IMG/VR virus record: IMGVR_UViG_3300048592_000367
Span: 1-20,963 of that record
DNA from: a virus
Reading direction: 5' to 3' (one strand)
Length of the DNA: 20,963 nucleotides
Shown here: positions 13,301 to 19,908 of the stretch, piece after piece
How the letters are laid out: every line of letters starts with the position of its first letter
Numbering within the stretch: the first letter of the stretch is position 1
Position numbers and translations under genes: made by a program
Notes under the pieces: model-generated
Database searches by the model: none
Seen by the model: the letters and a program-made list of their open reading frames with translations, nothing else
What the model was told of the DNA's origin: nothing

Positions 13301-13479
13301 CCCGCAAACTCCCCCACCCTCGCCGGCCCGGCCGGCCCAAGCGCGCGCCCAACGTGTCGCGACTGCCCGTGGTCGCGCGCAAGCGCCTCGACACCTACCC
13401 CCCACGCGTGCAACGCCTTCTGCGTGCCATTGCCGCGGCTGAATCCCAGCAGCTGGATCCACAGCCAGAAACCGCATGA
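13297..13479 (+). CDS. Small basic AT-hook-like protein
   Basis: 60 residues; ATG 13297 overlaps the previous stop and its own stop overlaps the serine recombinase ATG (ATGA at 13476). The N-terminus PHPRRPGRPKRAP contains an AT-hook-like Gly-Arg-Pro core flanked by Arg and Lys, which binds the minor groove in characterised proteins. A basic helix follows (PPRVQRLLRAIAAAESQQ). Serine recombinases of phages need a small accessory protein to excise; position and coupling make this a candidate for such a factor or a translation leader, but no homology is claimed. Confidence 0.62.
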   Translation: MTRKLPHPRRPGRPKRAPNVSRLPVVARKRLDTYPPRVQRLLRAIAAAESQQLDPQPETA

Positions 13480-15020
13480 CGCGCATTGCCCTCTACCTGC
13501 GCTACAGCAGCGAAGAGCAATCCGAGGGCTGGAGCCTGGAAGCGCAGGAACGCGGCTGCCGGTCGTTCGTCGACAGCAAGCCCGGCTGGGCCATCACCGC
13601 GATCTACACCGACGAGGCGCGCAGCGGCAAGTCGACCGACCGGCCAGGCTTTCAGGACATGCTCAAAGCCGCGCACGCCGGCGAATTCGACGCGCTGGTG
13701 TGCCACAAGCTCGACCGCTTCAGCCGCAACCTGGTCGACGTGCTGCTCACGCTGGACGACCTGCAAAAACACGATGTGGCGTTTGCCAGCGCCACGGAGC
13801 CGATCGATTTCACCACGCCGCTGGGCAAGGTCGTCCTGATCATCCTGGCGTTCTTCGCCGAGTGGTATCTGCAAAACCTCAGCGCAGAAACGACAAAGGG
13901 CAAGCGCGAGCGCTTTCAGGCCGGCCTGTGGAACGGCGACCTGCGGTATGGCTACATCCGCAGCGACGACGGCAAGCCCCAGCTCGTGGACGACTCGCGC
14001 CACGTGCTCACGGCATATCAGCTCTGCGCCGCCGGCAAGAGCGACCAGCAGGTAGCCGACGCCATGAACACCGACGGCGCGCGCACACTGCGCCTGCGCA
14101 GCAACAGCAAGAAGAAGGCGACCTATGACACGCCGATCGACGAGCGCCGGCCGTGGACGAAAGACAGCGTCGGCGCGCTCTTCACGCCGGAGGCCGCCGC
14201 GTTCTACAGCGGCCACACCACCTACATCGGCGAGGGCGAGCGGAAGAAGCGCAAGCGCGACCGGCGCATGGAGATCCTGCGCGACACCCACCCCGCCGTC
14301 ATCGATGACGAGCTGGCGCGCACGGCGCTGGCTGCCCGCGCGAAACGTCGCAACCCGGGCCGGCTGGCCACGGCGCCGCTGAAGCACGACTACATATTCG
14401 GCGAGCGCGTGGCCGTGTGCAGCGTGTGCGGCAAGCCTCTGCGCGCCTGGCAAAGCACCACCGGCAAGCGCGCCTACTATCGCTGCGCGGCCGCCCAGCG
14501 CGGCGAGGCCTGCGCGGCGCCGGCGCGCCCTGTGGCCGAAGACGTGCTCGTCGAGGCGATGAACGATTACATCGCCGATCTGGAATTGCCCGACGACTGG
14601 CGCGAGGCGATCCGTGAGGTGAATGCCCAGGACGATGCGCGGGCGCAAGCGCTCGAAGCGCGGGAGAGGCTGGCTGCCCAGCTCAGGCGGATCAACTACC
14701 AGATCAACGCCGGCATGGTGCTCGACGATGATCTGCCGGCCATGGAGCGACGCGCTCGGGCGCTGAAAGAGCAGGTCGAGAATATGGTGATCCCTGCGCC
14801 GGCGCGGACCGTGGAGGCCGGCGAGCGCATGGTGCGCTTGCGGCAGATCTGGCCGACAGCCAGCAAATACATCCGGCGCGAGATCGTGCAGGCGATCTGC
14901 GCAGCAGTCGTGGTGGACACCGAGCGCAGGAGAATCGCCGGCATCAAGCCCCATCCTGAGTTTGTGCTGCTCTTCGAACGCACACGCCTGACCCGCGATG
15001 GCGACGTGTGGCGCATATGA
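13476..15020 (+). CDS. Large serine recombinase
   Basis: 514 residues. Residues 1-145 are the resolvase catalytic domain: YLRYS with nucleophile S11, LEAQ, TDEARSGKSTDRPGF and LDRFSRNLVD (R81, R84). Residues 146-300 are the recombinase DNA-binding domain (GLWNGDLRYGYIRSDDGKP; SDQQVADAMNTDG; WTKDSVGALFTPEAAAF). Residues 310-350 are a zinc ribbon (C315, C318, C337, C346) and residues 375-445 contain a coiled coil, as in phage integrases that cut attP and attB through a 2-bp overlap. All catalytic residues seem present and length is typical, so it should be active. It is translationally coupled to the AT-hook-like gene and followed by a terminator and a perfect 50-bp inverted repeat that may be its own attachment site. 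Confidence 0.95.
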   Translation: MTRIALYLRYSSEEQSEGWSLEAQERGCRSFVDSKPGWAITAIYTDEARSGKSTDRPGFQDMLKAAHAGEFDALVCHKLDRFSRNLVDVLLTLDDLQKHDVAFASATEPIDFTTPLGKVVLIILAFFAEWYLQNLSAETTKGKRERFQAGLWNGDLRYGYIRSDDGKPQLVDDSRHVLTAYQLCAAGKSDQQVADAMNTDGARTLRLRSNSKKKATYDTPIDERRPWTKDSVGALFTPEAAAFYSGHTTYIGEGERKKRKRDRRMEILRDTHPAVIDDELARTALAARAKRRNPGRLATAPLKHDYIFGERVAVCSVCGKPLRAWQSTTGKRAYYRCAAAQRGEACAAPARPVAEDVLVEAMNDYIADLELPDDWREAIREVNAQDDARAQALEARERLAAQLRRINYQINAGMVLDDDLPAMERRARALKEQVENMVIPAPARTVEAGERMVRLRQIWPTASKYIRREIVQAICAAVVVDTERRRIAGIKPHPEFVLLFERTRLTRDGDVWRI

Positions 15021-15060
15021 CTCGCGCGAACTTGACGCCCGTCGCTTCCGTCTGAGTCAT

Positions 15061-15090
15061 ATGACCACCGAGAGACCGGTGGTCATTTTG
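15061..15090 (+). terminator. Intrinsic terminator after the serine recombinase
   Basis: A perfect 10-bp stem (15061-15070 with 15077-15086) around the 6-nt loop AGAGAC ends in a short T run (TTTT at 15086-15089). It lies 40 bases after the recombinase stop, between the convergent blocks. The left arm also belongs to a 10-bp palindrome, GTCATATGAC (15056-15065). Confidence 0.8.
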
Positions 15091-15100
15091 TATACTGTGC

Positions 15101-15150
15101 ATGCGCCGACGGACGAACCTTAATCCCCCTAGGTTCGTCCGTCGGCGCAT
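15101..15150. repeat. Perfect 20-bp inverted repeat with 10-nt centre (terminator or candidate attP)
   Basis: Bases 15101-15120 and 15131-15150 are exact reverse complements around TAATCCCCCT. The arms are GC-rich, so the RNA hairpin would be extremely stable; on the plus strand TTTCATTT follows. It lies between the serine recombinase and the convergent tail genes. Reading one: a strong terminator separating the blocks. Reading two: the recombinase's attP, since serine integrase sites are about 50 bp, roughly symmetric and beside the integrase gene. Confidence 0.8.
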
Positions 15151-15152
15151 TT

Positions 15153-15168
15153 CATTTCCGCGGAAATG
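15153..15168. repeat. 16-bp perfect palindrome
   Basis: CATTTCCGCGGAAATG is its own reverse complement with no spacer. It lies two bases after the 20-bp inverted repeat and 27 bases before the end of the minus-strand gene cluster. It could bind a dimeric protein; it is too tight to form a useful hairpin. Confidence 0.7.
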
Positions 15169-15194
15169 CTCATGACGCGCGGGGCATGTTTGGC

Positions 15195-15830
15195 CTACGC
15201 CCCAATTAATCCATGCGTGATGAGGTCATCAATCAGCGCCTTCACGCGCTCTGCAAGTTGCGCCGTCGTCACGCTGCCGGTGGCAAACGTCGTGCGGGTT
15301 GGCGTGCCGGTTGCCGCTGCCCATCCGGTGCGGCGCGACGTGACCACCTGCGTGCCGGCAATGCTTAGGGTGCGAGTCGATGTGAGGTTAAGCCCGCCCG
15401 TCTCAAATCGTCCTATCTCCGTTCCAGCGAGTGTCAGAAAGCGGCTGCTGTCAGACAAGAAGCCGAAATAATCCGCCGCTGAATTGATAAAGCCCATGTA
15501 TTGACTGCCGGCGCTGTTCCCGCCGGCGTAGAGAATGCGCCCCTTAATCGTTGCGTCTTCCACGAAACGGAATTCCGAGTTTTGCCCTGTGCCGGTGGTT
15601 GCCACACGCACCAGCGGCGACGCGCTGCGCACGTCCAGCGCCACAGCCGGCGACAGCCCGACGCCTACCCGCGAGGCTTGAATGTAGCCGTTGGCATCGC
15701 GCCTTACAAGCGTGTTCGCAGTGGATGCCGTGTCATCTGCCGGCTTCTCTTGCTTCTCAAGCGCCGCCACACGTTCACTTAGCGCGTTTAACTGCGCAAG
15801 GATTTGCATCAACAACTCGTTGTTATCCAT
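15195..15830 (-). CDS. Tail fibre-like protein, distal
   Basis: 211 residues from the ATG at 15830, preferred over a longer start because it overlaps the end of the upstream Gp37-like gene by 8 bases, normal for this cluster. The N-terminus is a coiled coil (MDNNELLMQILAQLNALSER, VAALEKQ). It continues with phage-fibre signatures: NTLVRRDANGYIQA, repeated short beta elements (RFLTLAGTEIGRFE; TSTRTLSIAG) and a C-terminal helix (TTAQLAERVKALIDDLITHG). It probably forms a trimeric fibre or appendage at the tail tip that contacts the host surface. It is the last gene of the minus-strand tail operon, 175 bases from the convergent serine recombinase. Confidence 0.75.
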   Translation of the reverse strand: MDNNELLMQILAQLNALSERVAALEKQEKPADDTASTANTLVRRDANGYIQASRVGVGLSPAVALDVRSASPLVRVATTGTGQNSEFRFVEDATIKGRILYAGGNSAGSQYMGFINSAADYFGFLSDSSRFLTLAGTEIGRFETGGLNLTSTRTLSIAGTQVVTSRRTGWAAATGTPTRTTFATGSVTTAQLAERVKALIDDLITHGLIGA

Positions 15831-16968
15831 TCGTCGCCATCTCCACTGTGATGCGTTCATTGCCTGACTGGTCAAACGCCACATTGACCGCGTTGACTTT
15901 CTGCGTGAATGATGAGCCGAGATAACGCGCCGTCACCAAGTCACCGACAAAGTAGTCTTTGCCATAGTAGGCGTTTGGCACTTGCAGCACTTCGTAATTC
16001 AGTGACGCCCGCGCCCGCCGGTCAAACATCGCCTTGTCGCCAATGGCTTGCAGTGCGGCAGTGGTGCTATAGCTGCGCCCGTCAACAAACGCCTCAATGT
16101 CGTTGCTGGATGATTGGTCTGCGCCGTTGCGCGTGACGACCACGCGGCTTGACCCGTCACCCTGCCCCGCGACAATCGCAACCGTTGCCTCACTCTGCCG
16201 GCTGTAGGTGTATTGCGGATTCGCCATATTGCCGCGATCCAGCGAGAAGATAACGGACGCGGTGCGATTCGTGCCGCGCTGACCCGTATACCATCGGAAT
16301 TCAAACGTCGTTGCGGCTGTCTTTATCAGGTCAAAGTCGCCGCCCGCGCCGGCCTTAGCAAGGGCTTGCAGCGTGCCAAGCAGGTTATCCCACGCGCACG
16401 ACCACGATTTACTATTACCCGCTGCGCCGTCGGCTTGATTGCTGATTGTCCAGATGTTTGACAGCTTGCCCGATGTGATGCCATCCCGCACGCGCCCATT
16501 CGCCGCCGTTGCGTTTGAGCCGGCGTTGTATGAAACGAGGGTTTTCATGATCGTCTCACTGGCCGCGCTGGTGAACGTGCTGCGGTTGGCTGTGCCGGCA
16601 TACCACGCGACGTTGCGCCAGCCCAACACCGACATGATGCCAGGACAATCAATTGTCCAGTTGCCCGTCTCGCGTGTGGTGTGCGTCTGCCCGCGAAAGA
16701 TGCCTACGAAGTCACGATACCAACTCACGCTCAGGTCGGTGTTGCGCCGGTAAACCTCAACCTGTCCATTTGTGGGCAACAGTGAACGCGCCGGATGGTT
16801 GCCGGCGAAGGTGATCTGCGCGTAGCCCGCTGCGTTCACTTCGTTGCGATATGCAAGCGATGTGAAGCCGGTAGACGATTCGCCGCCATCGCCGCCCATG
16901 CCGCCCGTCACTGTCGCAACGAGTGCGCCGGCGGTGTCAGTCAGGTTGATGTAATACTCTGCGGGCAT
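15823..16968 (-). CDS. Siphovirus Gp37-like tail protein
   Basis: 381 residues. It matches the layout of the siphovirus ReqiPepy6 Gp37-like family: an N-terminal domain linking to the tail (INLTDTAGALVATVTGG; AYRNEVNAAGYAQITFAGN), a central beta domain with VSWYRDFVGIFRGQTHTT and TIDCPGIMSVLGWRNVAWY, and a C-terminal domain including AMFDRRARASLNYEVLQVP, YGKDYFVGDLVTARY and NERITVEMA. Such proteins sit at the tail tip, in the role of tail hub or tail-associated protein, between the distal tail protein and fibres. Start ATG at 16968 lies 6 bases after the preceding stop with a weak GGA site. The gene appears intact. Confidence 0.82.
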   Translation of the reverse strand: MPAEYYINLTDTAGALVATVTGGMGGDGGESSTGFTSLAYRNEVNAAGYAQITFAGNHPARSLLPTNGQVEVYRRNTDLSVSWYRDFVGIFRGQTHTTRETGNWTIDCPGIMSVLGWRNVAWYAGTANRSTFTSAASETIMKTLVSYNAGSNATAANGRVRDGITSGKLSNIWTISNQADGAAGNSKSWSCAWDNLLGTLQALAKAGAGGDFDLIKTAATTFEFRWYTGQRGTNRTASVIFSLDRGNMANPQYTYSRQSEATVAIVAGQGDGSSRVVVTRNGADQSSSNDIEAFVDGRSYSTTAALQAIGDKAMFDRRARASLNYEVLQVPNAYYGKDYFVGDLVTARYLGSSFTQKVNAVNVAFDQSGNERITVEMATNG

Positions 16969-16974
16969 GGTCGA

Positions 16975-18144
16975 TTATTCCGCGCCGATTGCAAGCCAGA
17001 AGAACGTTGACGATACCGCGCCGCCGGCAACCGTGAAGGTGTTTGCAGTAAAGCCGGATGCAGTAATGCTTGACAGGCGCGATACGTTTGCGCCGTCAAC
17101 CGTTTGAATAAAAATGATGGGCGGTTGGCTGAATGCGGTAGGGAATGTCACGGCCACCGTGCCGCCGCCGCTTGTTTGATTTGCGCCGGCCTGCATCCTG
17201 ACAGTCGTTGGCGTCTGTGTCGATGTGCCAATGCTTGACCAGTCCGACGCGCTGCCACCCTGCCGCCGCCAGAACTGCGGCACGCGGTTGCCGACAATCG
17301 TATCGTCTACGCTGTCGGCTGCGAGTTGTGACGTGCTGATGCCTGACAATCGCGCAAGCGGCACTGTGCCAGATGACAGCTGCGATGCGTTGATGCCGCC
17401 GGCGCTGAATGAGCCAGGAATGGTCATGTTGCCCGATGCGTCTACTGACCGCACCGTCACACCGCCGATGACATCTGAAAGCGTGTTGCCGGCGCGGTTG
17501 TATAGGGTGTAGTCATTGACGCCATCCCACACGAACACAGGATTTGTGCCGCCTGATAGCGTCCAATAGTTTGAGCTGTCCGTTTGATGCTGCGTTGCAA
17601 TCAACGTGCCGCTGATGGTTTGGTTGCCCGTCCATGTGTTTGCCTGATTCAGCCAACCATAGACGCCAGGGTGCTTTACATACGTGCGCTGGTCGGTGAC
17701 GGTTATCACGCCGCCCGTTGTGATTGACACATTCGCAAGCGGGATGTCCCATGTGGTATTAGCCGTCTGAGTCATGGCCGGCGCTGACCCGCTGCCCTCA
17801 CTGCCGGCAATGCGCGTAATGCGCACGGTCTGCGCACTCCACGAATAACGCAAAACAATGCGGTCGATGCGCGTTGCGCTGGCCGGCGTCGGAATGTTTA
17901 CATTAACAGACGCATCATTCCCGTAATACACGCCGTAGTTAAGTGCCGCGCCGGTGTTCACTGCAACGTTAGGCGCGGCGGCAGTCACCGCCAGATTATT
18001 ACCCACTCCATACAACACACCCTCGGCTGCTGTGTTTGTAATGAACGTTTCGCGGATAAACTGTTGAAAGTTTGCTGCGCTATAACCGGCAGAAGGCCCG
18101 TCGCCGGTGTTGTTGGTCGTGTGAAAGCGCGAGAATTCAGCCAT
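16975..18144 (-). CDS. Tail fibre protein with C-terminal receptor-type domain
   Basis: 389 residues; GGAG about ten bases before the ATG at 18144. The N-terminus (residues 1-140) resembles an upper tail-fibre or baseplate-attachment domain (GPSAGYSAANFQQFIRETF; RIDRIVLRYSW). The middle has fibre repeats (LSDVIGGVTVRSVDASGN; GINASQLSSGTVPLARLSG). The C-terminal part (about 320-389) resembles the beta-sandwich tip of many fibres (VAVTFPTAFSQPPIIFIQT, then VSSTFFWLAIGAE), similar to H-type lectin-like tips that bind cell-surface sugar. It lies between the distal tail and Gp37-like genes, so it is part of the tail tip. Host receptor is unknown. Confidence 0.78.
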   Translation of the reverse strand: MAEFSRFHTTNNTGDGPSAGYSAANFQQFIRETFITNTAAEGVLYGVGNNLAVTAAAPNVAVNTGAALNYGVYYGNDASVNVNIPTPASATRIDRIVLRYSWSAQTVRITRIAGSEGSGSAPAMTQTANTTWDIPLANVSITTGGVITVTDQRTYVKHPGVYGWLNQANTWTGNQTISGTLIATQHQTDSSNYWTLSGGTNPVFVWDGVNDYTLYNRAGNTLSDVIGGVTVRSVDASGNMTIPGSFSAGGINASQLSSGTVPLARLSGISTSQLAADSVDDTIVGNRVPQFWRRQGGSASDWSSIGTSTQTPTTVRMQAGANQTSGGGTVAVTFPTAFSQPPIIFIQTVDGANVSRLSSITASGFTANTFTVAGGAVSSTFFWLAIGAE

Positions 18145-18172
18145 TGTTTTTAGTCTCCATTTGGACTATAAT
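18144..18172 (+). promoter_or_regulatory. Sigma-70-type promoter for the GIY-YIG gene
   Basis: TTGTTT (18144-18149) and TATAAT (18167-18172) are separated by 17 bases, an excellent sigma-70 match on the plus strand. The -35 begins at the divergent fibre gene's start codon. The predicted transcript start near 18179 leaves only about five bases before the ATG at 18184, so the message would be almost leaderless. A 5-bp inverted repeat (TAGTC/GACTA, 18151-18168) overlaps the spacer and -10. Confidence 0.6.
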
Positions 18173-18183
18173 CGTGTTTAGAG

Positions 18184-19023
18184 ATGGGACACATAGACAC
18201 GACAAAATCCGGCATTTACATGATCTTGAATGTTGTCAACCAAGCCCGCTATGTTGGCAGTGCGGCGCGTTGTTTGCGTCATCGACATTACGAGCATTGG
18301 TATTTGCTCAGAAACAACAAACACCGCACGCCACACCTTCAAGCGGCATGGAACAAATACGGCGAAAGTGCATTTGCATTTGTCCCCCTGCAAAATTGCG
18401 CACCGGAAGAATGTCTTACCCTTGAACAGCAATGGCTTGACAGATTCAAAGAATCCGGCATCGCTGTTTACAATGCGCGTTTGGTCGCTGCGTCTCAACT
18501 GGGCATGAAGCACACCGACGAAGCGCGGCGAAGAATGTCTATTGCTCTCACCGGCAAAAAGAAAACTATTTCCCCAGAAGGAATGGCACGCATTATTGCT
18601 GCCGTGCGATCTTTTGATCGTAAAGGGATGAACGCGCAAAAATTCACACTTGTTTCGCCTACTGGCGAGACAATCAACGGCAAAAACCTTTTGCAATTTG
18701 CGGTTGACAATCATTTGGATTTCAGCGCAATTGCAAAGGTTGTGCGTGGTGAACGCCCGTCGCACAAAGGCTACACTGCCCCAAAATCTCGCGCCGCATA
18801 CCTTGCCAAACATCCACTCACCCGCCCCGCCAATCTTGCCAAAAAGTGTCTTGAGTGCGGCGGCGAATTTCACATTAAGCCATCCGAAACTAAGCGCCGC
18901 CGCTTTTGCTCCCGCGAATGCCGCGCCGCACATGACAAGCGCATCTATGCCGGTGCTGGGAATCCAAACTTCCGGCATGGCGGGCGCGTTGCGGGGGTTA
19001 AACGTGTTCGCCATCACAGGTAA
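18184..19023 (+). CDS. GIY-YIG homing endonuclease, opposite to the tail operon
   Basis: 279 residues. Residues 8-100 are a GIY-YIG nuclease: GIY (10-12), YVG (23-25), a basic helix with R32 and H36, catalytic E81 in LEQQWLDRF and N97 in VYNARL. Residues 105-123 (QLGMKHTDEARRRMSIALTG) resemble the NUMOD-type DNA-binding helices of I-TevI relatives. A zinc finger (C222, C225, C242, C246) and a terminal NPNFRHGGR follow. Such enzymes cut a target gene and are copied into it. The gene is AT-richer than its neighbours with no GCCGGC. It runs against the tail operon and its stop directly abuts the stop of the distal tail gene. It appears intact. Confidence 0.9.
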   Translation: MGHIDTTKSGIYMILNVVNQARYVGSAARCLRHRHYEHWYLLRNNKHRTPHLQAAWNKYGESAFAFVPLQNCAPEECLTLEQQWLDRFKESGIAVYNARLVAASQLGMKHTDEARRRMSIALTGKKKTISPEGMARIIAAVRSFDRKGMNAQKFTLVSPTGETINGKNLLQFAVDNHLDFSAIAKVVRGERPSHKGYTAPKSRAAYLAKHPLTRPANLAKKCLECGGEFHIKPSETKRRRFCSRECRAAHDKRIYAGAGNPNFRHGGRVAGVKRVRHHR

Positions 19024-19908
19024 TCACACGCCAATAAAGCGCGTGTTGTATTGAATGTAAATCCGTGTATTTGCGTCAATGCTTGTGCCGGTTGCCGTGA
19101 TGCTGTTCGCACCTGGCACAAGTCGCCACGTCGCAATGTTTGAATCGCTTGTGATCTGGCTAATGCGATTCGTGCTGGTTGAGTCGATTACTGTCTTGTA
19201 GCCGTAGCGCAAATCTATGGTGTAGGTCACGCCGCTACCGACAGTCGCGCCGGTAAAGTCCAGCTTGTCACCCGTCGCCGTGTTCGTCAGAATCAGGCCG
19301 GTCACAGGGCCGGTGACGTAGATAATGGGAAAGGTATCCCACGCATTCGCATCGCTCAGGTTGATGACTGCCGCGCCGTTGAGCGTTGACGCGCCAAAGG
19401 TCAGCGGGAACAGAACAGGGACAGGCATCGGCGTGCCGCCGCCGGTCTGCGCAAACTGCAATGAGCCGCCGTTCGGGTCATACCATGTAGGATCACTTGC
19501 GCGCAACTCAATCACATCTCGGAAGTTGTTTTTAAGCAGCGTTGATGTGCCGAGTGAAAGCCCGCCCGAAATGTGACAATCAATCTGCCGCTGTGTGCCA
19601 TCGCCTAGCGTCCAGCACAGCTTTACGGCGTCCGTTCCTGGCTTCAACAGTTGCAGCAATTCCTCACGCCGGCTGTGAAACTGCGCGGCAGTCGTGCCGT
19701 AGGCTTGCACGCTGATGCGCATCGTGCGCGGGTCGAGTCGAAAGCCCACATCGGTATCACCGTTTTGAAGCGGCCCGCGCTGCGTGAGACGACGAACCGG
19801 CGACATGCCGAATCCATCAAACTCGATCACGTGATACTTAACGAGGTCGCTAATGTCGAGCGTCGTTGCGCCGCGTATGAGTTGGAAGGTTTCGCCGTTC
19901 TGTGCCAT
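19024..19908 (-). CDS. Distal tail protein (Dit-like)
   Basis: 294 residues from the ATG at 19908, overlapping the tape-measure stop (TAATG), with GGGAG about nine bases upstream. The N-terminus (TFQLIRGATTLDISDLVKYH) and the block SRREELLQLLKPG followed by NFRDVIELRASDPTWYDP are typical of siphovirus distal tail proteins, in which a ring of the N-terminal domain closes the tail tube and a C-terminal galectin-like domain faces outward. Position directly after the tape measure supports this. In many phages the next gene is the tail-associated lysin or hub; here a GIY-YIG gene is inserted before the fibre genes. It appears intact. Confidence 0.8.
   Translation of the reverse strand: MAQNGETFQLIRGATTLDISDLVKYHVIEFDGFGMSPVRRLTQRGPLQNGDTDVGFRLDPRTMRISVQAYGTTAAQFHSRREELLQLLKPGTDAVKLCWTLGDGTQRQIDCHISGGLSLGTSTLLKNNFRDVIELRASDPTWYDPNGGSLQFAQTGGGTPMPVPVLFPLTFGASTLNGAAVINLSDANAWDTFPIIYVTGPVTGLILTNTATGDKLDFTGATVGSGVTYTIDLRYGYKTVIDSTSTNRISQITSDSNIATWRLVPGANSITATGTSIDANTRIYIQYNTRFIGV

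Noticed and set aside
13395-14954. 519-residue minus-strand frame opposite the serine recombinase
   Set aside because: Shadow frame; the plus frame holds all serine recombinase motifs.
15131-15150. tRNA 3'-end-like GGTTCGTCC in the right arm of the 20-bp repeat
   Set aside because: There is no matching acceptor, anticodon or D arm nearby; the TTCG is fully explained by the inverted repeat.
18178-19017. 279-residue minus-strand frame opposite the GIY-YIG gene, same direction as the tail operon
   Set aside because: No tail or other motif; the plus frame has complete GIY-YIG catalytic residues and a zinc finger.
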